A stretch of DNA of 28,547 bases from a virus, in the IMG/VR virus record IMGVR_UViG_3300030102_000972, positions 1 through 28,547 of that record; one strand, given 5' to 3'. The notes under the pieces are model-generated. The model did not search any database, had not been told where the DNA came from, and saw nothing but the letters and a program-made list of their open reading frames with translations. Positions 7,352 to 17,112 of this stretch are shown here, in pieces. The stretch's first letter is position 1. Each line of letters begins with the position of its first letter. The translations under genes and the position numbers were made by a program.

Positions 7352-10300
7352 GTAATAAGCAAGTAATTATCATTGGAGAAAAAGGTAAAGGTGGTGGTAA
7401 TAGTAGCCCTACAACAGCAGAAGATTCTCTAAATAGTACAGCCAAAGTAAATATATTAGATGCAATTTCAGAAGGCGAGATAGAAGGCTTTGATACTGCT
7501 AGAGAAGAAGGTCATGCACAAGGTAATGCTAATTATCTTAGTGCGATGCAAAAAGATATATTTTTAGATGACACACCAATACTAAGAAAAGAAGCAAATA
7601 GCGTTTCACCAGCAACAACAGATTTTAATTTTCAAGGAATATCATTAGCAGAAAGAAGAGGTACAGCAAGTCAAACTGTAATACCAGGATTTGATTCAAC
7701 CCAGACTGAAACAGCAGTAGGTCATGTTTTCAATCTTAAAGATGAGGTTGCAACTAGAAGTTCTAGTAGTCAAAATGTTGACCAATTAAGAATTACAATT
7801 AATATTCCTCAACTACAGGAATTTGAAGATGATGGTGACATTGTAGGTTCGGAAGTTAAATTTTTAGTATTTGTTGCTTTCGATGGTGCGTCTTTTCCAG
7901 CAGAAACAGAAGCAAATGCAGATTTAAACATAACGATTACAGGTAGAACAGGCGACTTATATCAGAAAGATTTTTTAATTAATATCAACCATATTAACTA
8001 CAGCAGTAGTTTTAGTATAAAAATAAAAAGACTTACAGATACAGCAGAAACGAAGGTTATAAATACTTTTGTATGGTTTTCTTTTACAGAAATAATTTGG
8101 GATAACAATACTTATGACAACACAGCTTTGTTAGGTCTTTCAGCAAATGCCGATAGTTTTAGCAGCATACCTAAACGTACATTTTTTCTTAGGGGTATAA
8201 AAACAAGGATACCTAGTTCTGGTGTTGTAAGTTCTGTTAGTCAAGCTGGAAAAAACGCAGGAAGGATAAATTATAATACAAACTTATGGGACGGATCATT
8301 TCAGGCAGCAACTTGGAATACGTGTCCAGCGTGGGCGTTATACGATTTACTTACAGATGACCGCTATGGGCTAAATATTCCAGAATCAGCTTTAGATAAA
8401 TATTCATTTTTTGCTATTAGCAAATATAACAATGAGTTGGTAAGTGATAGAAGAGTGTCATCAGGCACAATGACAGGTACATGGACGCAAAATGCAAATG
8501 AAAAATTTATAACAGTAACTACTGCATTAGTTCATAATTTACAAACAGATGATTTTATTGACATAACATTTACATCTGGTCAGGTAAATTCAGCACCAAG
8601 TAATCAAGCATACATAGTACAATTTTTATCTACAACAGTTTTTAGATTACTAAATATTAATACAGCACCGACAACAAACATCTCTGGTGCGTGTTCATTT
8701 TTAAGGCAAGGTAATGAAGTTAGATTTGCTCTCAATGCATATATAAACAAATCATATGAAGCATATGACCTAATTAATTTAATATGTTCAAATATGCGTG
8801 TGATGCCTTTTTGGAGTGCAGGGCAACTATTTTTAAGTCAAGATAAACCAACGACACCTAGTTATCTATTTACAAATGCTAATGTAATTGAAGGTAACTT
8901 TACATATGAAGGATCAGATGTAAAAACTAGATCAACATTAGTTATTGTTAAATATTTCGATAATATTCAAAGAAAAATAAGCTATGTACAGGATCCTCCG
9001 AAAGCAAGTGTAGCAAGTGATTCAGCAATACAAAAATATGGAATTGTAGAAAAAAGTATTGAAGGTTTTGGTATTACTTCAGCAGGTCAAGCTTCTCGTT
9101 TAGCTCGTTGGGTAAGATTCTCGGAACAAAATCTTACAGAAACAGTTACCTTTGTTGTTTCATTGGATAGTGGTGTAATTGTTAGGCCAGGACAAGTAAT
9201 AGCAATTAATGACAGTGTAAAAACTGGTGTACGTAGAGGTGGCAGAATTAAGTCTGTGCCTACTAATACAACAAATAAAATAGTCGTAGATGATGCTAGT
9301 GCATCTGATTTACCTGCTAATGGTGTTAGCTATACAAGAACATTGAATGTTTTAATGCCTGACGGCAGTGTTTCTTCAAATACTATTTCTGACATTACAG
9401 GCTCGACAATAACTGTTTCTGGGCAATTTACTATGGCTGGTGTAAATACAGCACCTAACCCAAATTCAGTTTGGATCATAGAAACATCAGGTGGAACTTC
9501 TGCACAAAATATACAAAATTCTCTTTATCGTGTTATATCAGTTACAGAAGAAAATGGTATAAACTACAAAGTTACAGGTCTAACTTACAATGAATCTGCT
9601 TATGCTCATGTAGAGGCTGGTGCTGATGTTCAGTATAGAGATGCAACTAATTTAAACGAGTTACCTACCGCACCAACTAGTGTAACAATTACAGAAAGAT
9701 TATATAAAGAAGTCATAAATCAAAATGGAATAATAAATGCAAACGAAAAAATAACTAATAAGGGTAAGGTAAAAGTGAAACTTATTGTAAATTGGACACA
9801 AGTTAAAGGTGTTGTAAATTACAAAGTTTTATTTAGAAAAGATAATGGAAACTTTCAGAGCGTTGTTGTACAAGGTGTTGATTTTGAAATTCCAGATGTT
9901 CAAGCTGGTAAATTATATGAATTTAAGGTATTTTCATTAAATGGTGCTAATAATGAATCACCAACTTCTGCTAATGCTACAAGAACTACTGTAGGTAAAA
10001 CAGATCCACCTTCTAACGTATCGGGCTTAACTGCAACTGTAGATCCTATAGCTGGTGTAATTCTCTCATGGACAGAAAACGCACCAAATCCTGCTGGATT
10101 CACTGGAACGGACGTAGAATTTAAAGATTTAGATATTGCTTATTATGAAATACATAAAGTGACTGGCGGCGCTGGCACATCTATAACTGATAGTAATTTT
10201 GGCGATTTAGGAGCATCTACTTTTGTAACTAGAGATCAAGCACCTGATACTGTAACTGGTAATTATCCAGCAGCTACAACTTCATATTTTATAAAAGCAA

Positions 10301-13023
10301 GAGATGATGGTGGTCGTTTCAGCACAACAGCAGCTTCAGTAGTAGCAACAATCAATCTTCCCTCTGTTATTCAAAATGTAACTGTCACCCAAGAAAACGG
10401 AATATTACAAATCAGATGGACGAAACCAGCCACACATTCTTTTAACATCAAACACTATAAGATTTCCTACACAACATCTAGTACAACTACTGTTTTTGAA
10501 GATACCACTGAATTTAACATACCTATTACTTTTACTGGTAGCTCAAGGACATTTACAATTCTTGCTGTTGATATAGGAGGCAATGAAGGGACTGCACATA
10601 ATGAAACGGTTACAATACCAATGCCAGCCGCACCACTTAATTTTGATAAAGAATTTACAACAGATTCAGTAAAACTAAAATGGGAAGAAGCTGCACCAGC
10701 AAGTCCACTTACACCACCTGTAATCGGTTATAGAATTTATAGAGGTAATAATGTAACAGATGAGATAGCACAAATAAAAGCTACTGAATTTCTTGTGTTG
10801 GTTAATAATAATAGCTTTCCAAATAGGGTAAGTACTTATCATGTCGCTGCTGTATTTCTTGATCCTGTAAACTCTACAAAGGGACTTGCTTCAACAAATA
10901 GGGCTACAATTACAAATTTAGAAATAATACGTGCACCAGCACCAACAATTACACAATCATTTGAATTAGATTTTCTTATTTTATCTTGGAGTGCTGTTAA
11001 TGGATCTTTACCGACATTAAATTATGGAATATATGACTTGCCGCCTACTAATGTTGATACATTGATAGAGCAAACTGATACAACTACATTTAAAACAAAA
11101 GCTAATTTTCCTATAAATTCATCTAACGGAAAACCAGAAAAACTTTTCAAAATAGCTGGTTTAAGTGCTGCATATCATAATGCTACAGATGCCCTAGTTA
11201 AAGAAGTATTTAAAGGTTTAGTTGGCAGTATTACTGCAAGTGTTTCACTTCCAAGTGTGCCTACTTATGTAGGAGGTTCTCAGACTAATAGTATAAATTT
11301 AGGTTCTGAAGGTGGTCTTGGTTTTGTTACTATTTCTTTTGTTGCTGGCACTGTAGACCCTGCAACACAACTAGGTTTAAAGGATTTTAGAATTGTTAGA
11401 AGTCCATCTTCTACTTTTGCAGGTATAAATTTAAATAATGCAGACACATTAGAAATTTTTACAGATGCTTTAACATTCAAAGAAGAGGTCAGTTGGAGTA
11501 TTCCTGATAATAGTACTGATACATCAATTTCAAGATATTATTATGTTCAGGCAAGAGACCTATTGAACAATATTGGAAGTGCCTTACAAATAGAAGTAAC
11601 AATTAATAGACCTTCTACAGTTCCATCTGAAGGTATAAGTGAAGTGATAGATAATAACGTATTACTTAGATGGGGACAGCCACCCGTTAATGCAAATAAT
11701 CAGTTAAAGATAGATCATTATGAAATAAGAAAACATACTGGAAACAATACAAACTGGTCAACATCAACTGCATTAGGTGGTAGTGGTGAATCTATAACAG
11801 ACTCAAGATTTAGCGTAATTTTTGAAACTGTTGGAGCGCAATATACATATTTGATCAAAGCATATGATGTTGCTGGTAATTCTAGTCTTTTACCATTAAC
11901 AACTTTACTTGAAGTAGCAGAACCGCCTGATTTTGTTCTTAATGCAAATTATAATTCAGCATTTAGAACTGCATTAGGGACATATACACAGTCAGGAAAT
12001 ACTGTAGAAGTTACATTGTCTGAACATAGATTTAAAGTGGGTGATTTAGTTACTCTTTTCCCTACCTCTGGAGGTGCTGTAGGTGATTTACTAAATCAAA
12101 GACCAGTAACATCTGTTTCTAGTGATCCAGCTTCATTAGCACAGCACAATAAATTTACAGTTAATTCTTTTGTATCAAGAAATGTAAGCACTTCTAATAT
12201 TACAGTAAAAACTATTACAGGTCTTACAGAACCAGCAGAGGTTGATTCTGTTGGCTTTACGAATTGTTTAAAAGTATTTGATGAAGCACTAAATAGAAAT
12301 GTAATTTATTTGCCAGTGGTTACAAATTCTGATGGAGTTGGAACACAGACATGGACAGAACATTTTGTAGGTACAGGGTCTAATGCAAGTCCACAGTTTG
12401 CGAATATTACTGCAATAATTAACGCAGGATTAACTGAATATTTAGAACCAGCACCGATTGGAAATGCTGGAAAAGGTATATATGAAGAAGTTTTTGATTA
12501 TGGCACAAACTTAGCATCTACGAAAGTTAACGCATTATCAACAAATTTAGCGGAAGGGACATTGGCTGCATCAGGTCAAAATCCTGTAAATCTGACATCT
12601 AAACTACAGATTGCATCTGGTGATTCAGGAGGTAGTTTTGATACAGGTGTGACAGCCAACGGAAACTCTGTTTCAAGATTTGGTGTTGGTTTGCAAAGAG
12701 TAAAATATACTACTGAGGCTGTATCTACTGCTGGATCTCTTACGAAAATAACAAATGTTCAGTTTAAATTAGACACAAAAATTAAGAATGATACTGGAAC
12801 TGGAACCGCAAATGCAAGTGATAGCGGGGGTACTCAAGTAAACTTTAATGTTAGTTTTATAGATGTACAGGGAATAGCAGTAACTCCAAATACAACATCT
12901 GCTGTAATAGCTGTTGTTGATTTTCTTGATGCTCCTAATCCTACCTCATTTAAGGTTTTACTATATAATACGAGTGGGACGAGAGTTTCAGGCGATTTTA
13001 CTTGGCAATGTAGAGGAACTTAA
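7348..13023 (+). CDS. Central tail tip / host specificity protein J-like, with fibronectin-like repeats
   Basis: This 1891-residue protein is the tail-tip receptor-interacting protein. The N-terminal hub part (residues 1 to about 770) begins with a Gly-rich leader and 'KVNILDAISEGEIEGF', a hallmark of J proteins, and includes 'IKTRIPSSGVVSS' and 'WNTCPAWALYDLLTDDRYG'. About seven fibronectin type III-like repeats follow (starting near 771, 887, 1005, 1091, 1194, 1301 and 1419), each with a Pro-rich start and an 'L.W' strand. The rest (about 1524-1891) is unlike lambda and probably faces the host. Two divergent copies of a small beta module with 'GT(W/Y)TQ...H...TSG' are visible, one inserted in the hub (about 371-455) and one near 1540-1618. 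Confidence 0.9.
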   Translation: MSNKQVIIIGEKGKGGGNSSPTTAEDSLNSTAKVNILDAISEGEIEGFDTAREEGHAQGNANYLSAMQKDIFLDDTPILRKEANSVSPATTDFNFQGISLAERRGTASQTVIPGFDSTQTETAVGHVFNLKDEVATRSSSSQNVDQLRITINIPQLQEFEDDGDIVGSEVKFLVFVAFDGASFPAETEANADLNITITGRTGDLYQKDFLININHINYSSSFSIKIKRLTDTAETKVINTFVWFSFTEIIWDNNTYDNTALLGLSANADSFSSIPKRTFFLRGIKTRIPSSGVVSSVSQAGKNAGRINYNTNLWDGSFQAATWNTCPAWALYDLLTDDRYGLNIPESALDKYSFFAISKYNNELVSDRRVSSGTMTGTWTQNANEKFITVTTALVHNLQTDDFIDITFTSGQVNSAPSNQAYIVQFLSTTVFRLLNINTAPTTNISGACSFLRQGNEVRFALNAYINKSYEAYDLINLICSNMRVMPFWSAGQLFLSQDKPTTPSYLFTNANVIEGNFTYEGSDVKTRSTLVIVKYFDNIQRKISYVQDPPKASVASDSAIQKYGIVEKSIEGFGITSAGQASRLARWVRFSEQNLTETVTFVVSLDSGVIVRPGQVIAINDSVKTGVRRGGRIKSVPTNTTNKIVVDDASASDLPANGVSYTRTLNVLMPDGSVSSNTISDITGSTITVSGQFTMAGVNTAPNPNSVWIIETSGGTSAQNIQNSLYRVISVTEENGINYKVTGLTYNESAYAHVEAGADVQYRDATNLNELPTAPTSVTITERLYKEVINQNGIINANEKITNKGKVKVKLIVNWTQVKGVVNYKVLFRKDNGNFQSVVVQGVDFEIPDVQAGKLYEFKVFSLNGANNESPTSANATRTTVGKTDPPSNVSGLTATVDPIAGVILSWTENAPNPAGFTGTDVEFKDLDIAYYEIHKVTGGAGTSITDSNFGDLGASTFVTRDQAPDTVTGNYPAATTSYFIKARDDGGRFSTTAASVVATINLPSVIQNVTVTQENGILQIRWTKPATHSFNIKHYKISYTTSSTTTVFEDTTEFNIPITFTGSSRTFTILAVDIGGNEGTAHNETVTIPMPAAPLNFDKEFTTDSVKLKWEEAAPASPLTPPVIGYRIYRGNNVTDEIAQIKATEFLVLVNNNSFPNRVSTYHVAAVFLDPVNSTKGLASTNRATITNLEIIRAPAPTITQSFELDFLILSWSAVNGSLPTLNYGIYDLPPTNVDTLIEQTDTTTFKTKANFPINSSNGKPEKLFKIAGLSAAYHNATDALVKEVFKGLVGSITASVSLPSVPTYVGGSQTNSINLGSEGGLGFVTISFVAGTVDPATQLGLKDFRIVRSPSSTFAGINLNNADTLEIFTDALTFKEEVSWSIPDNSTDTSISRYYYVQARDLLNNIGSALQIEVTINRPSTVPSEGISEVIDNNVLLRWGQPPVNANNQLKIDHYEIRKHTGNNTNWSTSTALGGSGESITDSRFSVIFETVGAQYTYLIKAYDVAGNSSLLPLTTLLEVAEPPDFVLNANYNSAFRTALGTYTQSGNTVEVTLSEHRFKVGDLVTLFPTSGGAVGDLLNQRPVTSVSSDPASLAQHNKFTVNSFVSRNVSTSNITVKTITGLTEPAEVDSVGFTNCLKVFDEALNRNVIYLPVVTNSDGVGTQTWTEHFVGTGSNASPQFANITAIINAGLTEYLEPAPIGNAGKGIYEEVFDYGTNLASTKVNALSTNLAEGTLAASGQNPVNLTSKLQIASGDSGGSFDTGVTANGNSVSRFGVGLQRVKYTTEAVSTAGSLTKITNVQFKLDTKIKNDTGTGTANASDSGGTQVNFNVSFIDVQGIAVTPNTTSAVIAVVDFLDAPNPTSFKVLLYNTSGTRVSGDFTWQCRGT

Positions 13024-15614
13024 TGGCTAATTTTGCAAATCCGACTGTTGGCAGTGCATATACATCTTTTCCTACAGAGATAAGAGATGCAGTTACAGCA
13101 GCTTTGCAACAGCTTCACGTAGGAAGCCATACAAATATTCCAACTAATTCTATTAAGTGGGACGCAAGTGATAATAGATGGAAAAAATATAATGGTAGTG
13201 CTTTTGTTGATTTAACTTCTACTTATGCTTTTAATGCACAAATAAGTGCAACTCAGTTAAATCTTGGCGATGCTCAAAAAATAATACTTGGACAACATAA
13301 TGATTTAGAAATAGTACATGATGGGAGTAATTCTGTAATTAGAGAAGTAGGCACAGGAGGTTTATTTTTACAAAGTAATGATTCAATTTTTTTAGGACAA
13401 ACCAATGGAACTACACAATATATAGAAGCATCATCTACTGATGTAGTTTTAAGAGTTGGTGGTGGGGAAAAATTTAGAGTTAATTCTGGCGGTGCAATAC
13501 TTGGTGATAATGTTCCTTTAAGAATTGGTAACGGTGTAGTAAGTGGACAAGGTGATTTAGTTTTACGACATGACACAAATAATTCTTATATTGAAGACAC
13601 TGGAACTGGTGCTTTAATCTTTAAAAGCAACACTTATTCTTTTAGAAATGCAGCAGATAGTGAGCAAATTGCTGTATTTAATGAAGGTGGTCATGTTGCC
13701 TTATATCATGCCAATTCTCCACGTCTTTTCACGCAAAGTTATGGAGTAGCAATAGATGGAGACGCTCTTTTAGTTGCTAATAGCACTGCTAGTGCAAAAC
13801 GTATAGAAATTAGATATGGTACAAACTTTACAGCTAGATTAGAAGCATCTGCCGTAGGTGTATTCCAAATTCAGGCATATTCAGGGACAGCATGGTATCC
13901 AGCAATAGAAGTAAATGCTAATGGAACTGTTGAAATAAATCATTCAAGTAACGCTACAAAAAGATTAGAAACTACTGCATCAGGTGTAAAAGTTACACAA
14001 TTATTTTTAGCAGATTCAACTAACAGTAACGATAATGCTGTTATTTTTGGCGATCAGTCAGATATGAGGATTTACCATGATGGAAATAGTGGTGTTTTAC
14101 AAAATGATACTGGAGCAATAATTTTACAAAATGGAGCTAGTAATGCAAATGGTATTTTTATAAAAGCAAAAGCTGGCGAGCACGGTATCATCGTAAATCA
14201 TAATGGTGGTGTGCTTTTATACTACGATGGCGGCAGTACTCCTAAGTTAGAAACAGTTAATACAGGAGTTACTATAAGAACAAGTAATTCCAATCCTGTT
14301 CTTAGTACTTGGGAAACTACAAGCGGATTAATTTTAGATGGTTCTTTTGCTGCTGGCATAGCGTTTAAAGATGGAACATCTGGCGGTGCAACAATGTTTG
14401 TTCACTCTAGTGGCTTACAATGGGCATTAAGAATGGCTGCTGCTGGCGGAACACCAGAAAATGCAATTACAGCAGACAGAAATGCTGCTGTTAAATTACA
14501 CTTTGATGGTTCTCCTAAATTAGAAACAACTGGTAGTGGCTGTGCAATAGATGGTAATCTACACCTTAATTTTTCAAATAACAAAATAGAATTGAACTCT
14601 AGCGATGGATCTATTGAGATAAGACGTGCTGCTGGTGATCCATTTATTGATTTTAAAATTAATAACGTAGACAATGAAGCCAGACTTGTATTGCTTTCAG
14701 GTCAGAATAATAAAATTGAAAGTACAACAGGTTATTTTGTAGGGGATTATACTGCGGGCAGTAATGTCAAATATTTTTCTGCTGGCAATTCACAAGATTT
14801 GCAGTTGTACCATGACGGTGGCCATAGTGTTATAAAAAACAATACACAGAATTTATACTATGTAACTCAGCACACTCATGTTTTTCAAAATCTTAATGCT
14901 GTTATTAATGCACAATTTGAAAGCAATGGAAGATGTCTTTTAACTCATGCTGGCGCTCATTGTTTTCAAACAACTGCCAAAGGAGTTCTTGTTTTAGGCC
15001 AAAACACAAATCCATTTGGTACCGCTTGGAATACAGATTGTGCTGTAAATATAAATGGTGCACATGGCGGTGGTATATCAATAACTGATGGAACAACTGG
15101 TGGAGTAATACAGGCCGTAACAAATGCAGGTTTAGATTATTATTTAAGGTTTGGTGCTGTTAATGGTACGCCTTTAAATGTTATATACGCAAGGCGTGGT
15201 GGTCGTATCGCGTTTTTCCACACTTTATCTGGTGTTGCTACAGAACAATTTGCTACAAGTCAATTTGGAATACAAGTTAGACACCCTAACGGCACAACAA
15301 CCAATAGAAACCCTGCATATGGTACAGCTTTAATTGATGGTACTCAGTCTAATCCTGTACTAAAATCTTATAATCTTGGTGTTACAGATCATGGCACAGG
15401 AGATTATGAAGTAACTTTTGCAAATCATGGCGGTACTCACACCGTATCTGTATTTGGTAATTCTTTTAACAATTTTATCCCTAATGATGGTCATGGTAAT
15501 ATTTATGTAACCAGTGAGAGTGCAACACAAGTAAGATTTATAATATGTAGAGAGGTTTCATCAGGCCACAGAATGGATAAAACTAGATTATCCGTTGCAA
15601 TTTTTAGTAGTTAA
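13023..15614 (+). CDS. Repeat-built tail fibre / structural protein ('HDG' repeats)
   Basis: This 863-residue protein begins with an attachment-like segment ('SIKWDASDNRWKKYNGSAF'). It is then built from at least two interleaved repeat types. One resembles 'DL.IYHDG.NS.I...GTG.L.L.S' (near residues 90, 180, 350 and 595). The other resembles 'V.LY..GSPKLET...GV.I.G' (near 225, 310, 400 and 495). The last 80 or so residues form a distinct domain. Repeats of the 'IYHDG' type are familiar from marine cyanophage structural proteins. The position after J and the beta-rich repeats suggest a trimeric fibre that contacts the host. It starts in a TAATG overlap with J. Confidence 0.78.
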   Translation: MANFANPTVGSAYTSFPTEIRDAVTAALQQLHVGSHTNIPTNSIKWDASDNRWKKYNGSAFVDLTSTYAFNAQISATQLNLGDAQKIILGQHNDLEIVHDGSNSVIREVGTGGLFLQSNDSIFLGQTNGTTQYIEASSTDVVLRVGGGEKFRVNSGGAILGDNVPLRIGNGVVSGQGDLVLRHDTNNSYIEDTGTGALIFKSNTYSFRNAADSEQIAVFNEGGHVALYHANSPRLFTQSYGVAIDGDALLVANSTASAKRIEIRYGTNFTARLEASAVGVFQIQAYSGTAWYPAIEVNANGTVEINHSSNATKRLETTASGVKVTQLFLADSTNSNDNAVIFGDQSDMRIYHDGNSGVLQNDTGAIILQNGASNANGIFIKAKAGEHGIIVNHNGGVLLYYDGGSTPKLETVNTGVTIRTSNSNPVLSTWETTSGLILDGSFAAGIAFKDGTSGGATMFVHSSGLQWALRMAAAGGTPENAITADRNAAVKLHFDGSPKLETTGSGCAIDGNLHLNFSNNKIELNSSDGSIEIRRAAGDPFIDFKINNVDNEARLVLLSGQNNKIESTTGYFVGDYTAGSNVKYFSAGNSQDLQLYHDGGHSVIKNNTQNLYYVTQHTHVFQNLNAVINAQFESNGRCLLTHAGAHCFQTTAKGVLVLGQNTNPFGTAWNTDCAVNINGAHGGGISITDGTTGGVIQAVTNAGLDYYLRFGAVNGTPLNVIYARRGGRIAFFHTLSGVATEQFATSQFGIQVRHPNGTTTNRNPAYGTALIDGTQSNPVLKSYNLGVTDHGTGDYEVTFANHGGTHTVSVFGNSFNNFIPNDGHGNIYVTSESATQVRFIICREVSSGHRMDKTRLSVAIFSS

Positions 15615-15616
15615 TT

Positions 15617-15799
15617 ATGAAAGTTTTAGTTTACAACAATCCTGAAACAGGACATTTATCAATTATGTATCCAAACGAATGGTTTACAATGGAACAATGC
15701 AAAGAAAGAGTCCCAGATGGTGTTACAAGTTATGAAATTGACAGCTCAGAACTACCAGCAAATAGAAATTTTAGAGATGCTTGGGTATATTCAGAATAA
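15617..15799 (+). CDS. Small conserved fibre-associated protein
   Basis: This 60-residue acidic protein starts three bases after the fibre stop codon. It begins 'MKVLVYNNPETGHLSIMYP' and ends 'NRNFRDAWVYSE'. I recall similar small proteins next to fibre genes in phages, but no function is known to me. A possible role is fibre assembly or a fold-completing subunit, inferred only from position. No membrane segment, signal peptide or cysteine pair for metal binding is seen. Confidence 0.65.
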   Translation: MKVLVYNNPETGHLSIMYPNEWFTMEQCKERVPDGVTSYEIDSSELPANRNFRDAWVYSE

Positions 15800-15802
15800 A
15801 TT

Positions 15803-16063
15803 ATGCCAGTAAACATTGACATGGCGAAAGCCAAAAATATTCACAAAGAACATATTAGGCGTTGTCGTGAAACAAAATTTAAAACTTTAGATGTTGAATT
15901 TAATAAAGCTTTAGAAACTGGTGCGTCAACAACAGATATTGTTGCCAAAAAACAAGCATTGAGAGATGCACCTGCTGATAGTGCTATTGAAGCTGCAAAA
16001 ACTGATGAAGAACTTGCATCTCAATGGAATACTGACTTGTTGGGTTCTTCCCCCTATTCATAA
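15803..16063 (+). CDS. Small helical protein, possible fibre/tail assembly factor
   Basis: This 86-residue protein is predicted to be largely helical: 'MAKAKNIHKEHIRRCRETK', then 'DVEFNKALETG' and 'IVAKKQALRDAPADSAIEAA'. The 'A..IH..HIRR.R...L..LD..F.KALE.G' and 'KQ.LRD.' pattern resembles short proteins found downstream of tail fibre genes in several phages, some labelled tail assembly chaperones. It follows the 60-residue gene after three bases. The function is tentative. Confidence 0.62.
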   Translation: MPVNIDMAKAKNIHKEHIRRCRETKFKTLDVEFNKALETGASTTDIVAKKQALRDAPADSAIEAAKTDEELASQWNTDLLGSSPYS

Positions 16064-16104
16064 AGTAATCCCATGCTACATTAAAGGATAATTAATAATT
16101 TTTT

Positions 16105-16278
16105 ATGGCTGACATCTCACTCACAGATTACGAAGAGTTGCAACACGCAAAAGCAAAACTTCAACAGGAATACTCTGATCTTATGAAGAAAAAAGCCGAA
16201 ATTGAGACAGAAATGATAGAGCTACAAGGACAAGAAAAGTATATGATAAAGAAAGATCCATCATTAAGACCTGAATAA
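16105..16278 (+). CDS. 57-residue coiled-coil protein
   Basis: ATG at 16105 opens a 57-residue frame ending in TAA at 16276-16278, two bases before the next start. The protein is nearly all helix with heptad-like spacing ('YEELQHAKAKLQQEYSDLMK' then 'AEIETEMIELQGQEKY') and ends 'KKDPSLRPE'. It looks like a short coiled coil. An AAGGA lies at 16084-16088, too far away (16 bases) to be an ideal ribosome site. Its fit between two same-strand genes makes it likely real. Confidence 0.6.
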   Translation: MADISLTDYEELQHAKAKLQQEYSDLMKKKAEIETEMIELQGQEKYMIKKDPSLRPE

Positions 16279-16280
16279 TC

Positions 16281-16610
16281 ATGGCAACAACTATTACTTG
16301 GTCCATAGAAGCTCACAAGCATGAAACTTCTGGAAGTAAATATATAAGCAACTGTTCTTACTTATGCACAGCAACCGAAAGTTCTTATCGTGCAGAGGAA
16401 AGAGGCAATGTTGTATTAGACAGACCATCTGATTCGGACATGGTTGCATATGACACTTTTCTTGGATCGGGAGATGCAAACCTAGTATCTGCTGTAAAAG
16501 CTAAATTGGGGGATACAAAAGTAGCTGAAGTGGAAAAAACAGTTACAGATCAATTAGCACTTATAAAAACTCCTACTCATGTATGGACAAGTGGCCCTAC
16601 TGCTAGTTAG
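16281..16610 (+). CDS. Small phage protein of the 'TTITW' type
   Basis: This 109-residue protein begins 'MATTITWSIEAHKHET' and continues with strands ('YLCTATESSYRAEERGNVVL') and a helix ('VSAVKAKLGDTKVAEVEKTV'), ending near 'HVWTSGP'. I recall cyanophage proteins with the same 'MATTITW...L.RP...(V/I)..V...LG...V..IE' plan, often near tail fibre genes. They are usually listed as hypothetical or structural. No enzyme motif is seen. It is the last clear gene of the long structural operon. Confidence 0.65.
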   Translation: MATTITWSIEAHKHETSGSKYISNCSYLCTATESSYRAEERGNVVLDRPSDSDMVAYDTFLGSGDANLVSAVKAKLGDTKVAEVEKTVTDQLALIKTPTHVWTSGPTAS

Positions 16611-16737
16611 CTTTTTCTGTCAGTTGTTTCGTCATTAATCCCGTTATCAAATATAGAGGTGCAATGGTTGGTATTATAAGCAACATAGATATAATGAGAC
16701 TATGACTTATTGCTCGGAGGATAGCTTCTTTCACCAT
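16603..16737 (-). CDS. Possible 44-residue antisense membrane peptide
   Basis: On the - strand an ATG at 16737 opens 44 codons to TAG at 16605-16603. The frame fills the 125-base gap between the flanking + genes. The peptide is amphipathic at its start ('MVKEAILRAISHS') and then has a strong membrane segment ('LIISMLLIIPTIAPLYLITG') before a polar tail ending 'TEKAN'. Its ATG overlaps the ATG of the next + gene head to head in the palindrome CATG. No ribosome site is visible, so this may be chance. Confidence 0.3.
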   Translation of the reverse strand: MVKEAILRAISHSLIISMLLIIPTIAPLYLITGLMTKQLTEKAN

Positions 16738-16954
16738 GTTTCAAAAAATAGCTAATGTTTTATCAATTATCTCATTTTTAATGGTGAGTTCAATGTCTGT
16801 CGGTGCTTTTCTTGCTATTCGTTACATGAGGTCACCTGAATTTGAAAGAACTTTAAAAAATAAACTTATGGGCGATTTAAAAGAAAAAATGGTTGAAGAA
16901 ATACCAAAACAGCTACCCAAATTTACTGGTCCATCTATGCCGATTATAAAATGA
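16736..16954 (+). CDS. 72-residue single-pass membrane protein
   Basis: The protein begins 'MFQKIANVLSIISFLMVSSM' and has one membrane segment at about residues 8-28, then a basic 'RYMRSP' boundary and a helical tail ('MGDLKEKMVEEIPKQLPKF'). Similar small proteins with an 'MFQKIANVL' start occur in marine cyanophages as far as I recall, with unknown function. A GGAGGA lies at 16716-16721, 14 bases before the start, which is long for a ribosome site. The end overlaps the next gene (ATGA). A role in the host membrane is possible; holin activity cannot be shown. Confidence 0.65.
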   Translation: MFQKIANVLSIISFLMVSSMSVGAFLAIRYMRSPEFERTLKNKLMGDLKEKMVEEIPKQLPKFTGPSMPIIK

Positions 16955-17112
16955 ATTGTTACTGGTGCGATACAGAGCTAATTATAGGTGGTGACATTGA
17001 TATTGAAGAAAATATGAATGGTTACCCTGAGTTTTCTGTAATGACTAACTTATCTTGTCCTAAATGCTTTTCAGAAGTAGAAGTATTGAAGAAAAGAGAT
17101 GCCTACGATTAA
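16951..17112 (+). CDS. 53-residue zinc-ribbon protein (WCDTEL type)
   Basis: ATG at 16951 overlaps the preceding stop (ATGA), and the frame ends with TAA at 17110-17112. The 53-residue product has two CxxC knuckles, 'CYWCDTELIIGGD' near the start and 'NLSCPKCFSEVEV' near residue 34, enough to bind one zinc ion. I recall short 'W.C.TELIWGGD...LSCP.C' proteins in T4-like cyanophages. The function is unknown. Tight overlap with both neighbours supports a real gene. Confidence 0.68.
   Translation: MNCYWCDTELIIGGDIDIEENMNGYPEFSVMTNLSCPKCFSEVEVLKKRDAYD

Noticed and set aside
13023-15614. Diversity-generating retroelement target in the fibre
   Set aside because: No reverse transcriptase gene or template repeat is present in the window.
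16601-16618. Terminator after the structural operon (GCTA..TAGC followed by T-run)
   Set aside because: Only four base pairs around a two-base loop; not a stable hairpin.
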